Shown: in pieces, positions 34,576-42,474 of the stretch
Layout: the number at the start of each line of letters is the position of its first letter
How positions within the stretch are numbered: position 1 is the stretch's first letter
Origin: Herbidospora sakaeratensis
GTDB taxonomy: Bacteria; Actinomycetota; Actinomycetes; Streptosporangiales; Streptosporangiaceae
Assembly: GCF_001570525.1 (NCBI RefSeq)
Contig: NZ_BBXC01000008.1
Span: forward strand, 417,530 to 461,562
DNA length: 44,033 nt
Reading direction: 5' to 3'
The notes under the pieces: model-generated
Told to the model about the DNA's origin: nothing
The model's database searches: none
The model's input: the letters and a program-made list of their open reading frames with translations, nothing else
Made by a program: the position numbers and the translations under genes

Positions 34576-35385
34576 CTACAGGTCCCTCTCGGGGTCGAGC
34601 GGCAGCAGCAGGTCGTGCAGTTGCCCGAAGAGCTCGGGCGCGGCGGCCAGCCCCATTTCGATGTTGTACGCCGTCCCGCGCAGCCCCCCGACCCGCGCGC
34701 CCGCCTCCTGGGCGATCAGCCCGCCGGCGGCGTGGTCCCAGTAGTTGGTGCCGCGCTCGTAGTAGGCGTCCACCCGCCCGGCCGCCACCGAGCACAGGTC
34801 GACCGCGCACGACCCGCCCCGCCGGATGTCCCGCACCCGGGGCAGCACCTCGGCCAGCACCCGCGCCTGGACGGCCCGCCGCCCGGCGGCGTACCCGAAG
34901 CCGGTCGCGACCAGCGCCCGGTCGAGCGGCACCCCGGTCGAGCAGGCGATCGGCCGCTCGTTGAGGAAGGCCCCGCCGCCGCGCACGGCCGTGAAGACCT
35001 CGCCCATCGGCGGCACGTTGACCACCCCGGCCACGACCTCGCCGTCGACCTCGACGGCGATCGAGACCGCCCAGGCGGGCAGCCCGTAGAGGAAGTTGAC
35101 GGTTCCGTCGATGGGGTCGACGACCCACCGCGCGTCGCCCGCGCCGGGCGTGTCGCCGCCCTCCTCGCCGAGGATCGCGTCGTCGGGGCGGTTCTCGGCG
35201 ATCCGGGCCCGGATCAGGTCCTCGGCGGCGCGGTCGAGGGCGGTCACGACGTCGGTGGGGCTGGACTTGGTCTCCACCACTTCGGGGCGGGCCGAGAGCG
35301 CGGCTCGTTCGGCGAGGAGCAGGTCGCCCGCCTCGATCGCGATGCTCCGGGCGAGATCGAGGAATTTGTCCGGGTTCAGCGGCAT
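34576..35385 (-). CDS. suhB: Inositol monophosphatase family protein (SuhB-like)
   Basis: Mg-dependent phosphatase of 269 residues. The metal site is complete: Glu74/Glu75 in GEEGG, DPIDGT (90-95) and WDHAAG (Asp217). It hydrolyses inositol-1-phosphate or a related sugar phosphate; in actinobacteria this feeds inositol phospholipids and mycothiol, though family members also act on histidinol phosphate or PAP. Position matches Rv2701c (suhB). ATG 35385 has TAACCT 6 nt upstream and no ribosome site. Confidence 0.92.
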   Translation of the reverse strand: MPLNPDKFLDLARSIAIEAGDLLLAERAALSARPEVVETKSSPTDVVTALDRAAEDLIRARIAENRPDDAILGEEGGDTPGAGDARWVVDPIDGTVNFLYGLPAWAVSIAVEVDGEVVAGVVNVPPMGEVFTAVRGGGAFLNERPIACSTGVPLDRALVATGFGYAAGRRAVQARVLAEVLPRVRDIRRGGSCAVDLCSVAAGRVDAYYERGTNYWDHAAGGLIAQEAGARVGGLRGTAYNIEMGLAAAPELFGQLHDLLLPLDPERDL

Positions 35386-35391
35386 GCGGCC

Positions 35392-35397
35392 AGGTTA
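35392..35397 (-). promoter_or_regulatory. -10 box TAACCT of suhB (leaderless)
   Basis: TAACCT ends 6 nt before the suhB ATG, immediately after the terminator hairpin of the upstream gene. Confidence 0.55.
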
Positions 35398-35398
35398 T

Positions 35399-35435
35399 CG
35401 AGGCCGGTGGAACGGCAGGTTTCGCACCGGCCTCG
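35399..35435 (-). terminator. Terminator of the S9 peptidase gene
   Basis: Perfect 11-bp stem CGAGGCCGGTG / CACCGGCCTCG with a 15-nt loop, 20 bp past the peptidase stop and directly before the suhB promoter. Confidence 0.7.
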
Positions 35436-35455
35436 CTGTCGTCAACGGGCGGCGG

Positions 35456-37381
35456 TCAGGCCACCGTGTCGGGCCGGCGCCACTCCTCGCCCAGCACGTG
35501 GTGGGCCAGGAAGGCGAAGATCGTCTCGTACCAGGCGAGGGTGTTGCCCGGCTTGAGGATCCAGTGGTTCTCGTCGGGGAAGTAGAGGAACTTGGCCTCG
35601 GCCCCCGTGCGCTGGAGGTCCCACCAGAGCCGCAGGGCCTCGCCGATCGGGACGCGGTAGTCCTTGTCCCCGTGGATGACCAGCATCGGTGTGGTGATCT
35701 GGTCGAGCGAACGATGGGGCGACAGGCGCTCGTAGCGGGGCGAGCCCGGCAGGCCGAACTCGCGCTGCCAGTACGACGAGACGTCGGTCGTGCCGGCGAA
35801 CTGGTCGAGGTTCCACAACGAGGCGTGGGTGACGATCGCCTTGAAGCGGGCGGTGTGGCCGGCCACCCAGTTGGCCATGTAGCCGCCGAACGAGCCACCC
35901 ATCGCGGCGGTGCGGGTCTCGTCGACCTCGGGGAGCTTGCAGGCGGCGTCGGTGATCGCCATCAGGTCGCCGTGGGTCACCGGGCCCCACTCGCCCCAGC
36001 CGCGGTCGATCATCTCCTGGCCGTAGCCGGTCGACATGGCGGGGTCGGGCAGCAGGACGGCGTAGCCCCGGGCGGCCATGATCCACGGGTTCCAGCGCCA
36101 CGACCAGTCGTTCCAGCTGCCGAGCGGGCCGCCGTGGATCCACAGCAGCAGCGGGGCGGGCGTCTCGGCGGCGGGCAGCACCAGCCAGGCACGGATCTCG
36201 GTGCCGTCGTCGGCGGTGGCGGTGATCTCGGTGAGCGTGCCGGGCAGGTCGGGGACCGGGGTCGGCGACGGCAGCACGACGTAGCCGCCGTCGACCAGCT
36301 CCACCGGCACCGGCGGGTGGTCGACGGCGCCGCGCAGGGCGTAGACCGTGCCGTCGGGGGCCACGTTGATCTCGGTGTACGCGCCGTGGTCGGAGGTGAC
36401 CCGGCGGCGTTCGCCGTCGAGGGACACCGCGAAGATCGGGCGGCGGCCGCGGTCGTCGCAGGCGGCGTACAGGAAAGAGGAGTCGGGGGCCCAGGCCAGA
36501 GAGTAGGCGGAGTCGCCCAGGGCGCGCTGGTCGCCGGTCTCCAGGTCGATCAGCCAGACCTCGCCCCTGGCCGACACCGTCTCGGAGGTGAGGCGCTCGC
36601 GGTGGCAGGCCACGTGGCGGCCGTCGGGCGAGATCACGATCGGGCCCTCGAAGTTGTGGTCGTCGTCGCTCGCCAGCACCCGGCGCTCCCCGCCCGCCAG
36701 GGCGACCACGCGGGCGCGGTAGTCGCCGCCCGGGAGGTCGTCGCGCCACAACGCCACGACGGTCGTGCCGTCGGGGGTGACGTCGAAGGCGGTGCGCTGG
36801 AGGGCGTTCCCGGCGTCGGGGGCCAGGTCGCCGTGCTCCACCGAGAACAGCCGGGGGCTGCCGGGGCCGAGGTCGTGGTCCCAGAAGCGGACCGGGTAGC
36901 CCTCGTGGAGGAGCGCGGTGATGCCGGCCTCCTCACGCTCCTTGCGGCGCTCGCGCTCCGACTCGGGGTCGCCGGGGAGCACGTCGGCGAGGAAGACGAT
37001 CGCCGAGCCGCCGGCCCGCACGCCGGAGATCCCTCCGGGGCGGGTGGCCAGGCGGCGGGCCTCGCCGGTCTTCGGCAGCAGCCACAGGGCGGGCTTGTCG
37101 TCGGCGTCCTTCTCGGCGGGGTCGGGGCGGGCGGAGACGAAGAGCAGGTCGCCGCCGGGGGTGAAGGCGGCGCCGCTCTCTCCCTTGGCCGACCGGGTGA
37201 GCCGGGTCGGCTCGCCGGACGGGTCGAGGGGGATGTCGTAGATCGCGGTGCCGTAACTCTTGCGGTCGGGGTTCAGGGACTGCGTGACGGCCACGAGCCG
37301 GGAGCCGTCGGGGGCGAGTCGCAGCGACGCCGTCCGCGGGACGGCGACGAAGTCACGCACATCCTGGAAGATCGAGCTCAT
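35456..37381 (-). CDS. S9 family prolyl oligopeptidase (acylaminoacyl-peptidase type)
   Basis: Serine peptidase of 641 residues. Residues about 15-380 form a beta-propeller of WD/PD40-like blades (LRLAPDGSRLVAV, AAFTPGGDLLFVS, VTPDGTTVVALWR, ISPDGRHVAC). The alpha/beta-hydrolase domain has GGSFGG with Ser497, Asp574 (or 572) in HGDKDYRVP and His606 in DENHW. It cleaves short peptides; no signal peptide, so it acts in the cytosol. ATG 37381 has TAGGTT 6 nt upstream, in a promoter region that overlaps that of the divergent ferrochelatase gene. Confidence 0.94.
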   Translation of the reverse strand: MSSIFQDVRDFVAVPRTASLRLAPDGSRLVAVTQSLNPDRKSYGTAIYDIPLDPSGEPTRLTRSAKGESGAAFTPGGDLLFVSARPDPAEKDADDKPALWLLPKTGEARRLATRPGGISGVRAGGSAIVFLADVLPGDPESERERRKEREEAGITALLHEGYPVRFWDHDLGPGSPRLFSVEHGDLAPDAGNALQRTAFDVTPDGTTVVALWRDDLPGGDYRARVVALAGGERRVLASDDDHNFEGPIVISPDGRHVACHRERLTSETVSARGEVWLIDLETGDQRALGDSAYSLAWAPDSSFLYAACDDRGRRPIFAVSLDGERRRVTSDHGAYTEINVAPDGTVYALRGAVDHPPVPVELVDGGYVVLPSPTPVPDLPGTLTEITATADDGTEIRAWLVLPAAETPAPLLLWIHGGPLGSWNDWSWRWNPWIMAARGYAVLLPDPAMSTGYGQEMIDRGWGEWGPVTHGDLMAITDAACKLPEVDETRTAAMGGSFGGYMANWVAGHTARFKAIVTHASLWNLDQFAGTTDVSSYWQREFGLPGSPRYERLSPHRSLDQITTPMLVIHGDKDYRVPIGEALRLWWDLQRTGAEAKFLYFPDENHWILKPGNTLAWYETIFAFLAHHVLGEEWRRPDTVA

Positions 37382-37387
37382 CGTTCG

Positions 37388-37405
37388 AACCTACCCCCCT
37401 AAGCT
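37388..37405. promoter_or_regulatory. Overlapping divergent -10 boxes of S9 peptidase and hemH
   Basis: TAGGTT on the minus strand (37388-37393) and TAAGCT on the plus strand (37400-37405) are separated by only CCCCCC. Each ends 6 nt before its start codon, so both mRNAs should be leaderless. The two polymerase footprints must overlap. Confidence 0.55.
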
Positions 37406-37411
37406 GGGCAC

Positions 37412-38389
37412 ATGGGGAACTACGACGCGATCGTCGTGCTGTCGTTCGGCGGGCCCGAACGGCCCGAGGACGTGCTCCCGTTCTTGGAGAACGTGGTGCG
37501 CGGACGGGGTGTGCCGCGCGAGCGGCTCCTGGAGGTGGAGGCCCACTACCAGTCGATGGGCGGGGCCAGCCCGATCAACGCGCAGAACCGGGCGCTGATC
37601 GAGGAACTGCGGAAGATCGTCGACCTGCCGGTCTACTGGGGCAACCGCAACTGGCACCCCTTCCTGGAGGAGACCGTCGCGCGGATGAAGGCCGACGGGG
37701 TCCGGAAGGCGGCGGCGTTCGCGACGGCGGCCACCGCGTCCTATTCCAGCTGCCGGCAGTACCGCGAGGACATCGCGCGGGCCGCCGCCGCGGTGCCCGA
37801 TGGGCCCGAGCTGGTCAAGATGCGCCACTTCTACGACCATCCGGGGTTCGTGGCGGCCATGGCCGACCGCACCCGCGCGGCCCTCGCCGAGGTCGGCGGC
37901 GACGCGCGGCTGGTGTTCACCGCCCACTCGATCCCGGTCTCGATGGCCGGGTCGGCCGGGCCGCGGGGCAACGCCTACGAGCGGCAGCTGCGGGAGGCGT
38001 CCGCGCTGGTCGCCGCCGAGGTCGGGGCGGGCGACTTCGACCTGGTCTGGCAGAGCCGCAGCGGGCCGCCGCACATCCCGTGGCTGGAGCCCGACGTCTG
38101 CGACCACCTGGAGACCCTCCACGCCAAGGGGGTCGAGTCGGTCGTGCTGGTGCCGATCGGGTTCGTCTCCGACCACATGGAGGTGCTCTACGACCTCGAC
38201 GTGGAGGCCCGCGACCGGGCCGCCGAGCTCGGCCTGCGGCTGGCCCGCGCGGGCACGGCCGGCACCCACCCGAGGTTCGTCGAGATGATCCGCGACCTGG
38301 TGAACGAGCCCGAGCCCACCGCCTGCCCGGTCACCTGCTGCCCGGCGCCCTCACGGGTACGCCCGGGCGTAGGCGGCGGCGAGTCCTAG
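37412..38389 (+). CDS. hemH: Ferrochelatase (coproporphyrin type, HemH/CpfC)
   Basis: Protein of 325 residues inserting Fe(II) into a porphyrin, in actinobacteria coproporphyrin III of the coproporphyrin-dependent heme pathway. Motifs: FGGPERPEDV (12-21), YWGNRNWHP (75-83), catalytic His172 in TAHSIP, and Glu257 in SDHMEVLYD. Cys114 (YSSCRQYRED) and the C-terminal CPVTCC (305-310) could bind the [2Fe-2S] cluster known in mycobacterial ferrochelatase. ATG 37412 is taken as leaderless. The last 39 bp overlap the end of the converging transglycosylase gene. No other heme gene is in the window. Confidence 0.95.
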   Translation: MGNYDAIVVLSFGGPERPEDVLPFLENVVRGRGVPRERLLEVEAHYQSMGGASPINAQNRALIEELRKIVDLPVYWGNRNWHPFLEETVARMKADGVRKAAAFATAATASYSSCRQYREDIARAAAAVPDGPELVKMRHFYDHPGFVAAMADRTRAALAEVGGDARLVFTAHSIPVSMAGSAGPRGNAYERQLREASALVAAEVGAGDFDLVWQSRSGPPHIPWLEPDVCDHLETLHAKGVESVVLVPIGFVSDHMEVLYDLDVEARDRAAELGLRLARAGTAGTHPRFVEMIRDLVNEPEPTACPVTCCPAPSRVRPGVGGGES

Positions 38390-39505
38390 GACCTTGTTCA
38401 CGTAGTCCCACGAGTGGTTGTACGCCCACACGGCCTTCCTGAGGCTCTCGCCGCCCCCGGCCGCCCCGGTGGCGCACAGGTAGTTGGCCGCGCCGGGCAC
38501 GGCGTCGTAGGCGTTCCAGATGTCGGCCACCCCGTCGCCGTCGCCGTCGACGCCGTAGGCCCGCCAGGTGGCCGGCATGAACTGCATCGGGCCGAGGGCG
38601 CCGGCCGACGAGGGGCCGTTGTTGCGCCCGTGGCTGCTCTCGACCTGGCCGATCGCCGCCAGGACCGTCCACGACAACCCCGGGCAGACGGCGGCCGACT
38701 TCTGGTAGAGCTCCAGATAGCTGGACGGCCGGCCGACGAGGGTGGTCCGGGCGGCGGGCTGCTGCTCCTTCTCCTGCTTGACCGCGCCGATGGACACGAC
38801 GCTGGAGCCGTCGCCCATCAGCTTGCGGACCCGCGTGCCGTTGACGTTGTCGCCGTGCACGAGCACGACGACGCCGTCGGAGAAGCCGAGCCGCGCCCCG
38901 AGGTCCTTGGAGATCAGGCCGTCGATGTTCGGGAAGCCGAGGTCCGCCGAGGCGGCGATGCGCAGCCGGGGGCCGTTGTCGACCTGGTACTCCTTGCCGA
39001 GCACCATGCCGAGCCGCTTCATGACGGCCGGGTCGGCGACCACCTCGCCGCGCGCGATGGCGCTCCACACCTCCGGGTGCTGGGCGACCGGCTCGGGCGT
39101 CCACGAACGGAACTGGGCCGGTTCGACCGCGAGCAGCTGCAGCGGGTGCCCCGACAGCCTCACCCCGCCCCCGCCCACCAGGGCGACCTTCTGGACGTGC
39201 TTGACCTTGGCGATGCGCAGCACCGTCTCCTGGGGCACCGGGCGGGGCGCGATGCCGAGCAGCTGCGGCGGGGTGACCGGGACGCCGGGCCCGCCGATCT
39301 GCCGGGGCGGCGCCGACGGCGCGAGCGGGCCGGGCAGGACGGTCGGCGAGGGCGGGGGCGGCGCGCCCTCATCGGCGGCGGGACGACCGGTGTCGTTGAG
39401 GAGGAACACACCGCCGGCGGCGACCGTCACCACAATGGTCGCGGCGAGCCCGGTGACGAGGGCAAGAAGCGGCGTGAACCGGGGATGACGGGGAGCCTGG
39501 TTCAC
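38351..39505 (-). CDS. Membrane-anchored lytic transglycosylase
   Basis: Protein of 384 residues: a signal anchor (about 12-37), a Pro-rich spacer to about 90, a beta-rich extracytoplasmic domain (95-245), and a C-terminal lytic transglycosylase domain with catalytic Glu289 in AIGQVESSHG and the family string SSAGALGPMQFMPATW. A DGDGDGVAD loop (about 320-327) resembles the EF-hand calcium loop of MltB/Slt35-type enzymes. It cleaves peptidoglycan glycan strands. The middle domain recalls MacB/FtsX periplasmic core domains, which I infer from pattern only. GTG 39505 has TAAGGT 6 nt upstream. Confidence 0.9.
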   Translation of the reverse strand: MNQAPRHPRFTPLLALVTGLAATIVVTVAAGGVFLLNDTGRPAADEGAPPPPSPTVLPGPLAPSAPPRQIGGPGVPVTPPQLLGIAPRPVPQETVLRIAKVKHVQKVALVGGGGVRLSGHPLQLLAVEPAQFRSWTPEPVAQHPEVWSAIARGEVVADPAVMKRLGMVLGKEYQVDNGPRLRIAASADLGFPNIDGLISKDLGARLGFSDGVVVLVHGDNVNGTRVRKLMGDGSSVVSIGAVKQEKEQQPAARTTLVGRPSSYLELYQKSAAVCPGLSWTVLAAIGQVESSHGRNNGPSSAGALGPMQFMPATWRAYGVDGDGDGVADIWNAYDAVPGAANYLCATGAAGGGESLRKAVWAYNHSWDYVNKVLGLAAAYARAYP

Positions 39506-39511
39506 GTTGGT

Positions 39512-39517
39512 ACCTTA
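39512..39517 (-). promoter_or_regulatory. -10 box TAAGGT of the transglycosylase gene (leaderless)
   Basis: TAAGGT ends 6 nt before the GTG start. Confidence 0.55.
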
Positions 39518-39678
39518 TCGACCGGAAACTCACTTGCCATCCATATCGGCTGTGAGCCATGGTCAGAAGAGTTTCAAGGGGAGTAAGCAGTAGTCGTCCG
39601 CGTGCCATCCCATTCCCCCATGGCCGCAGCCGTCATCGGTTCGCCCGGACGCTTGGGAACGGGTAGAGGACTGCTCTC

Positions 39679-40881
39679 ATGCGTACGTATCGAGGTCTGT
39701 TCCGCACGCCAGGTGCGAAGGGCTTCGTCATCTCCGGTTTCGTCGGGCGCATCCCCATGTCCATGCTGGGCATCGGGATCACGCTGCTCGTCTCGGCGGT
39801 CACCGGATCCATCGCGACGGCGGGCGCCGTCGCGGCCGCCTTCAGTCTCGCCACCGCCGTCGGCGCGCCCGTCATGGGGCGGCTGAGCGACCGCTTCGGG
39901 CAGGCGCGCGTCGTCGTGCCGGCCGTGCTCTCGCACGGCGGCGCGCTGGTGGCGCTCATGCTGCTGGCCCACGGCGAGGCGCCGGTGTGGACGTTGTTCG
40001 CCGCCGCCGCCCTCGCGGGCCTGTCGGCGGTCCAGCTCGGGTCGATGGTGCGGGCGCGCTGGTCGCACCTGCTCGACGACCCGGCCAAGCTGCACACCGC
40101 CTTCTCGTTCGAGTCGGTCGCCGACGAGGTGATCTTCGTCACCGGCCCGGCCTTCACCGCGCTGGTGGCCACGTCCCTGAACGTGTACGCCGGCCTCGTC
40201 GTCGCCGTCGTGCTGGCGGTCTCGGGCACCATCGCGTTCTCGCTGCTCAAGTCGAGCCAGCCGCCGATCGTGCGGCACCGGGAGCACCGGGGGTCGCCGA
40301 TCGCGATCCCGGGCGTGGCGCTGCTGTCGGTCGTGCTGCTCGGCATGGGCGCCGTGTTCGGCACCGTCGACATCGTCACCGTGGCCTTCGCCGAGGAGCA
40401 CGGCCACAAGGGCGTGGCGGGGCTGCTGCTGGCCTCGTTCAGCGCCGGGTCGATGGTCTCGGGTCTCTGGTACGGCTCCCGCGCCTGGAAGATCACCCTC
40501 CGCAGCCGGTTCGTGCGCGGCCTGGGCGTCTTCGCCGTCGGCCTGACCCCGATCGTGCTGATCGGCGAACTGGCCCCGATGGCGCTCGCGTTGTTCTTCG
40601 CGGGCCTGGCCATCTCGCCCACCCTGATCACCGGCTTCTCGCTGATCGAGCGGCTGGTCCCGGCCCCGCAGCTCAACGAGGGCATGTCGTGGTTGTCGAC
40701 CTCGATCGGGTTCGGCGTGGCCATCGGCGCCTGGGCCGGCGGCCACCTGGCGGAGACCTTCGGGGCCTCCAACGCCTACGGCTTCGCCTTCGGCTGCGCC
40801 CTGCTGGCCGCGCTCGTGGGACTGCTGGGATCCGGATGGCTACGCACGCCGGTCGTTTCTGAGTATCGTTCACATTCATGA
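39679..40881 (+). CDS. MFS transporter
   Basis: Twelve-helix major facilitator of 400 residues. The loop 2-3 motif is GRLSDRFGQARVVV (about 67-80), and the large central loop contains ARWSHLLDDPAKLHTAFSFESVADEVIFVTGPA, characteristic of a drug/metabolite efflux-like actinomycete group. No substrate can be assigned. ATG 39679 with GAGGACTG upstream. It overlaps the following oxidase gene as ATGA, so the two are co-translated; the transported compound may be linked to sugar-acid or lactone metabolism, which is inference. Confidence 0.9.
   Translation: MRTYRGLFRTPGAKGFVISGFVGRIPMSMLGIGITLLVSAVTGSIATAGAVAAAFSLATAVGAPVMGRLSDRFGQARVVVPAVLSHGGALVALMLLAHGEAPVWTLFAAAALAGLSAVQLGSMVRARWSHLLDDPAKLHTAFSFESVADEVIFVTGPAFTALVATSLNVYAGLVVAVVLAVSGTIAFSLLKSSQPPIVRHREHRGSPIAIPGVALLSVVLLGMGAVFGTVDIVTVAFAEEHGHKGVAGLLLASFSAGSMVSGLWYGSRAWKITLRSRFVRGLGVFAVGLTPIVLIGELAPMALALFFAGLAISPTLITGFSLIERLVPAPQLNEGMSWLSTSIGFGVAIGAWAGGHLAETFGASNAYGFAFGCALLAALVGLLGSGWLRTPVVSEYRSHS
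40864..40869 (+). promoter_or_regulatory. -10 box TATCGT of the lactone oxidase gene
   Basis: TATCGT lies in the end of the MFS gene and ends 8 nt before the oxidase ATG, so the oxidase may also be made from its own leaderless mRNA. Confidence 0.4.
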
Positions 40882-42155
40882 CGTTCACGAACTGGGCGGG
40901 CAACCAGTCGATCACTCCGGCTGAGACGCGCACGCCCCGTTCGCCCGCCGAGGTCGCCGAAGCGGTGACCGACGCCAAGCGGCAGGGCCGCACGGTCCGC
41001 ATGATCGGCACGGGCCACTCCTTCACCGGCGTGGCCCTCACCGACGGGATCATGCTCCGGCCCGAGGGCCTGAGCGGGGTCCTGTCGTTCGGCGACGACA
41101 TCGTCACCGTGGCCGCTGGCACGCCGATCCACCGGCTGAACGTCGAACTCGACCGGCGCGGGCTGGCGCTGGCCAACATGGGCGACATCACGCTCCAGAC
41201 GGTGGCGGGCGCCGTCCAGACCGGCACCCACGGCAGCGGCCGGGCGGTCGGCGGGCTGGCCGACCAGGTCGCCGCCCTCGATCTCGTCCTGGCCGACGGC
41301 TCCACCGCGACGGTCGCCGAGGGCGACCTGTTCGACGCGGCCCGGGTCGGGCTCGGGGCGCTGGGCGTCGTGACGGCGGTGACGTTCCGCGTCGAGCCCG
41401 CGTTCCTGCTGCGCAACCAGCGTTCGCCGATGCGGTTCGACGAGATCCTCGAGGCCCTCGACACCCTCACGCTGGAGAACGAGCACCTCGACTTCTTCTG
41501 GCTGCCGCACACCGACCTGTGCCTGGTGAAACGCAACAACCGGGCCGACGGGGAGCAGTTCGCGCCGGGCCGGATCCGCACCTGGATCGACGACGTCTTC
41601 GTGGAGAACACCCTGTTCGGGGTGGCCAACCGGGTGGGGGCGCGGTTCCCCTCGATCATCCCGCCGGTCAACCGGCTCTCCGGGATGGTGCTCGGCACGT
41701 CGGAGAGCTCCGACACGGCGTACAAGGTGTTCACCAGCGTGCGCGAGGTGCGGTTCCTGGAGACCGAGTGGGCGATCCCGCGCCGCCATCTGGCCGACGC
41801 CCTCCGGGAGGTGCGGGCCCTGATGGAGCGGTCGCCGTGGCGGATCTCGTTCCCGGTGGAGGTGCGGGTCACGCCGCCCTCGACGGCCTGGCTCTCGACG
41901 GCCTACGACCGCGACTCGGCGTACATCGCCTGCCACGTCTACCGGCGCACGCCCAACCCCGGCTACTTCGCCGCCGTCGAGGAGGTCATGACCGGGCTGG
42001 GCGGGCGGCCTCACTGGGGCAAGCTGCACAACGCGGACGCCGCCTATCTTTCCCAGGTATATCCTCGTTTCACCGACTTCGTCGCGCTACGTAACCGGCT
42101 CGACCCGGACCGGCTCTTCGCCAACGCCTACCTGGACCGTGTCCTGGGCGCCTAG
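40878..42155 (+). CDS. FAD-linked aldonolactone oxidase (D-arabinono-/L-gulono-1,4-lactone type)
   Basis: Flavoenzyme of 425 residues of the vanillyl-alcohol-oxidase fold. The FAD-binding half (1-180) has MIGTGHSFTG (about 42-51), whose His is the usual covalent attachment point in relatives, and TVAGAVQTGTHGSG. The C-terminal half is the D-arabinono-lactone oxidase domain, ending HWGKLHNADAAYLSQVYPRFTDFVALRNRLDPDRLFANAYLDRVLG. It oxidises an aldonolactone or alditol; M. tuberculosis Rv1771 (L-gulono-1,4-lactone dehydrogenase) has the same layout. Overlaps the MFS gene. Confidence 0.93.
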   Translation: MTFTNWAGNQSITPAETRTPRSPAEVAEAVTDAKRQGRTVRMIGTGHSFTGVALTDGIMLRPEGLSGVLSFGDDIVTVAAGTPIHRLNVELDRRGLALANMGDITLQTVAGAVQTGTHGSGRAVGGLADQVAALDLVLADGSTATVAEGDLFDAARVGLGALGVVTAVTFRVEPAFLLRNQRSPMRFDEILEALDTLTLENEHLDFFWLPHTDLCLVKRNNRADGEQFAPGRIRTWIDDVFVENTLFGVANRVGARFPSIIPPVNRLSGMVLGTSESSDTAYKVFTSVREVRFLETEWAIPRRHLADALREVRALMERSPWRISFPVEVRVTPPSTAWLSTAYDRDSAYIACHVYRRTPNPGYFAAVEEVMTGLGGRPHWGKLHNADAAYLSQVYPRFTDFVALRNRLDPDRLFANAYLDRVLGA

Positions 42156-42474
42156 TTCTCCGTTCAGTTGACCCAAGTTCACCTCCATCCGGTACGTCTC
42201 ACGCGAGAATCCGACCAGGACCCTGAATCGCTTGCTCAACCAGCCCGTCTATAGCAGGGTGAACGCGACAAAGCGAGACACGGGCGGCCGAAGGCCGGTC
42301 GTGGTTCGTGCCATGAACCTGCCCAGAAGAAATATGTGACCGGCTTCATGTCGCCTCCGCAGCCCCTGGAGAAGGCGATGTTCGGACATGCCGGGTACGG
42401 TGCTTGGAAGGCAACCGGCTCACGCGAGAGACTCAAGGGTCCGGGGGAAGAATTCGCACGACGAAGGGACTCGC
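42156..42474. other. Gene-free gap before sepH
   Basis: 319 bp without a gene. It contains copy 2 of the dispersed repeat (below), two copies of CTCACGCGAGA (42199-42209 and 42419-42429), and a possible -10 TACGGT near 42396 for sepH. I see no convincing small gene on either strand. Confidence 0.5.
42283..42328 (+). repeat. Dispersed GC-rich repeat, copy 2
   Basis: Matches 3860-3905 at 34 of 46 positions, same orientation, ending GAACCTGCCCAG in place of GAATCTGCCCAA. Similarity extends left to about 42270. Confidence 0.55.

Noticed and set aside
42236-42436. 66-codon minus-strand reading frame
   Set aside because: No ribosome site, lies across the dispersed repeat; similar peptide strings at 3790-3910 come from the repeated DNA, not a protein family.
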